Below, piece after piece: positions 62,827 through 64,000 of a stretch of DNA of 64,000 nt. The position numbers and the translations under genes were made by a program. Source of the stretch: Henriciella algicola (GTDB lineage: Bacteria > Pseudomonadota > Alphaproteobacteria > Caulobacterales > Hyphomonadaceae); NCBI RefSeq assembly GCF_003576245.1, contig NZ_QWGA01000007.1, forward strand, positions 584,310 to 648,309. The letters run 5' to 3'. The first letter of the stretch is position 1. Every line of letters starts with the position of its first letter. The notes beneath the pieces are model-generated. The model did no database searches and was not told the DNA's origin. It worked only from the letters and a program-made list of their open reading frames with translations.

Positions 62827-63897
62827 ATGACATCGAAAAACAAGACAGCGCTGGTCACTGGCGTGACGGGACAGGATGGGGCGTATCTGGTCGAACTCCT
62901 GCTGGAGAAGGGCTATACGGTCCATGGCGTGAAACGCCGGTCTTCCTCGTTCAACACCGGACGTATCGAGCATCTCTATCAGGACCCGCATGTCGATGAC
63001 CCGCGCCTGATCCTCCACTATGGCGACATGACCGATTCGACGAACCTCATCCGGATCGTCCAGGAGTCCCAGCCAGACGAGATCTACAACCTCGCCGCAC
63101 AGAGCCACGTCCAGGTCTCCTTCGAGACGCCTGAGTACACCGCGAACGCCGACGCCGTGGGCGCGCTTCGCCTGCTCGAGGCGATCCGTATCCTCGGCAT
63201 GGAAGACAAGACCCGCTTCTACCAAGCGTCTACCTCGGAGCTTTATGGCCTCGTTCAGGAAGTGCCACAGAAGGAAACCACCCCCTTCTATCCGCGCAGC
63301 CCTTACGCTGCCGCCAAGCTCTACGCTTACTGGATCGTGGTGAACTACCGCGAAGCCTATGGCATGCACGCCTCCAACGGCATCCTCTTCAACCACGAGA
63401 GCCCGCTGCGCGGCGAGACCTTCGTGACCCGCAAGATCACGCGCGCGGCTGCCGCCATCAAGCTTGGCCGTCAGGAAAAGCTCTATCTCGGCAACCTCGA
63501 CGCCCAGCGCGACTGGGGCCATGCCCGTGAATATGTCCGCGGCATGTGGCTCATGCTGCAGCAGGACAAGGCGGACGACTATGTTCTCGCCACCGGTGAG
63601 ACGACCCATGTGCGCCAGTTCGTCGAGTGGGCCTTCGAAGATGTCGGCATCAAGCTCGAATGGAAGGGCAAGGGCGTCGACGAGAAAGGCTACTGCTCGG
63701 AGACCGGCAAATGCCTCGTCGAGGTCGATCCACGCTACTTCCGCCCGACCGAGGTTGAGCTCCTGCTCGGCGATCCGGCCAAGGCGAAGAAGCAGCTCGG
63801 CTGGAGCCACGAGACCTCACCGCGCGATCTCGCTCGTGAGATGGTCCAGTCGGACCTCAAAGTCATGCAGCGCGACCCGGTCTGGAAGGACGCCTGA
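62827..63897 (+). CDS. gmd: GDP-mannose 4,6-dehydratase
   Basis: A 356-residue dehydratase making GDP-4-keto-6-deoxymannose, the precursor of GDP-fucose and GDP-rhamnose. The NAD loop is [16 protein letters not shown]. Catalytic residues Thr136 and Glu138 are in ASTSELYG, and Tyr160-Lys164 are in [48 protein letters not shown] and [17 protein letters not shown] are invariant family segments. Codon bias is strong and GC-rich, like the host genes on the left and unlike the lower-GC polysaccharide blocks. The next gene, a GDP-fucose synthase, starts 2 bases after the stop, forming the usual gmd-fcl operon. Confidence 0.96.
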   Translation: MTSKNKTALVTGVTGQDGAYLVELLLEKGYTVHGVKRRSSSFNTGRIEHLYQDPHVDDPRLILHYGDMTDSTNLIRIVQESQPDEIYNLAAQSHVQVSFETPEYTANADAVGALRLLEAIRILGMEDKTRFYQASTSELYGLVQEVPQKETTPFYPRSPYAAAKLYAYWIVVNYREAYGMHASNGILFNHESPLRGETFVTRKITRAAAAIKLGRQEKLYLGNLDAQRDWGHAREYVRGMWLMLQQDKADDYVLATGETTHVRQFVEWAFEDVGIKLEWKGKGVDEKGYCSETGKCLVEVDPRYFRPTEVELLLGDPAKAKKQLGWSHETSPRDLAREMVQSDLKVMQRDPVWKDA

Positions 63898-63899
63898 TC

Positions 63900-64000
63900 A
63901 TGTATGACCTCGCTGGAAAACGGGTGTGGGTTGCCGGCCATCGCGGGATGGTCGGCGCCGCAACCGTGCGCCGTCTGGAGCAGGAAAACTGCGAGGTGAT
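63900..64000 (+). CDS. fcl: GDP-L-fucose synthase, N-terminal part (runs off the window)
   Basis: Only the first 33 codons are in the window. They read MYDLAGKRVWVAGHRGMVGA and then RRLEQENCEV near the edge, matching the N terminus of GDP-L-fucose synthase (WcaG/Fcl), whose NADP loop is AGHRGMVG. It turns the gmd product into GDP-L-fucose. The gene begins 2 bases after gmd and is transcribed with it. Confidence 0.88.
   Translation, partial: MYDLAGKRVWVAGHRGMVGAATVRRLEQENCEV

Overview
The window looks like chromosome from a GC-rich alphaproteobacterium. The best guess is a Hyphomonadaceae/Caulobacterales-type marine or aquatic cell. This is inferred from a TonB-dependent receptor with a typical alphaproteobacterial plug, Ku/LigD end joining, the Anbu operon, MacAB-type efflux and a mosaic exopolysaccharide locus. 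No rRNA gene or species marker is present, so the assignment is tentative.

Left part (1-23.3 kb), metabolism and stress. A Tat-exported amidase and a crotonase-fold protein are followed by a TonB-dependent receptor and a convergent DUF2252 protein. Next come an MDR oxidoreductase and katG. A three-gene molybdenum hydroxylase of PaoABC type (2Fe-2S, FAD/4Fe-4S and Mo subunits) runs tail to tail into a ku-ligD operon. A serine hydrolase lipoprotein and a macA-macB-tolC-type efflux operon follow on the minus strand.

Middle (23.3-32.5 kb). A tRNA-Lys(CUU) gene, a sulfotransferase-like gene, galE and a divergent, AT-richer UDP-glucuronate-epimerase-like gene come first. They are followed by a compact four-gene minus-strand operon: ATP-grasp, alpha-E, transglutaminase-like, and the Anbu proteasome homologue. 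A lone GT4 glycosyltransferase ends this part.

Polysaccharide region (33.4-55.5 kb), lower in GC and irregular in codon use. Block A (plus strand, 33.4-45.5 kb) holds a methyltransferase, a Wzx-type flippase, four glycosyltransferases, a GDP-mannose-dehydratase-like paralogue, a Wzy-like polymerase and three acyltransferases. Block B (plus, 46.4-52.0 kb) holds a Wza-type exporter, a Wzc-type tyrosine autokinase, an unknown anchored protein and an O-antigen-ligase-family protein. Block C (minus, 55.5-52.0 kb) holds a NusG/RfaH-like antiterminator, a WcaJ-type initiating glycosylphosphotransferase, a VanZ-like protein and a WbuB-like glycosyltransferase. Together they make a Wzx/Wzy-type capsule or exopolysaccharide system. 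gmd and the start of a GDP-fucose synthase gene at the right edge probably supply GDP-fucose. Two gene-poor stretches of about 0.9 kb (32.5-33.4 and 45.5-46.4 kb) separate blocks.

Right part (55.7-64 kb). A PP1-like phosphatase, a secreted FecR-like protein and a lipoprotein with an HExxH zincin motif come first. They are followed by a small phage-derived module: an unknown protein, a ParB-DNA methyltransferase fusion, a DUF5681 protein and a large terminase. No capsid, portal, integrase or lysis gene is present. The module sits directly before gmd.

Most eye-catching items: the Anbu operon, whose transglutaminase-like member ends in a polyglutamine tail; the capsid-less terminase/methyltransferase module; the HExxH lipoprotein next to a FecR-like secreted protein; and the GMD paralogue inside the sugar locus.
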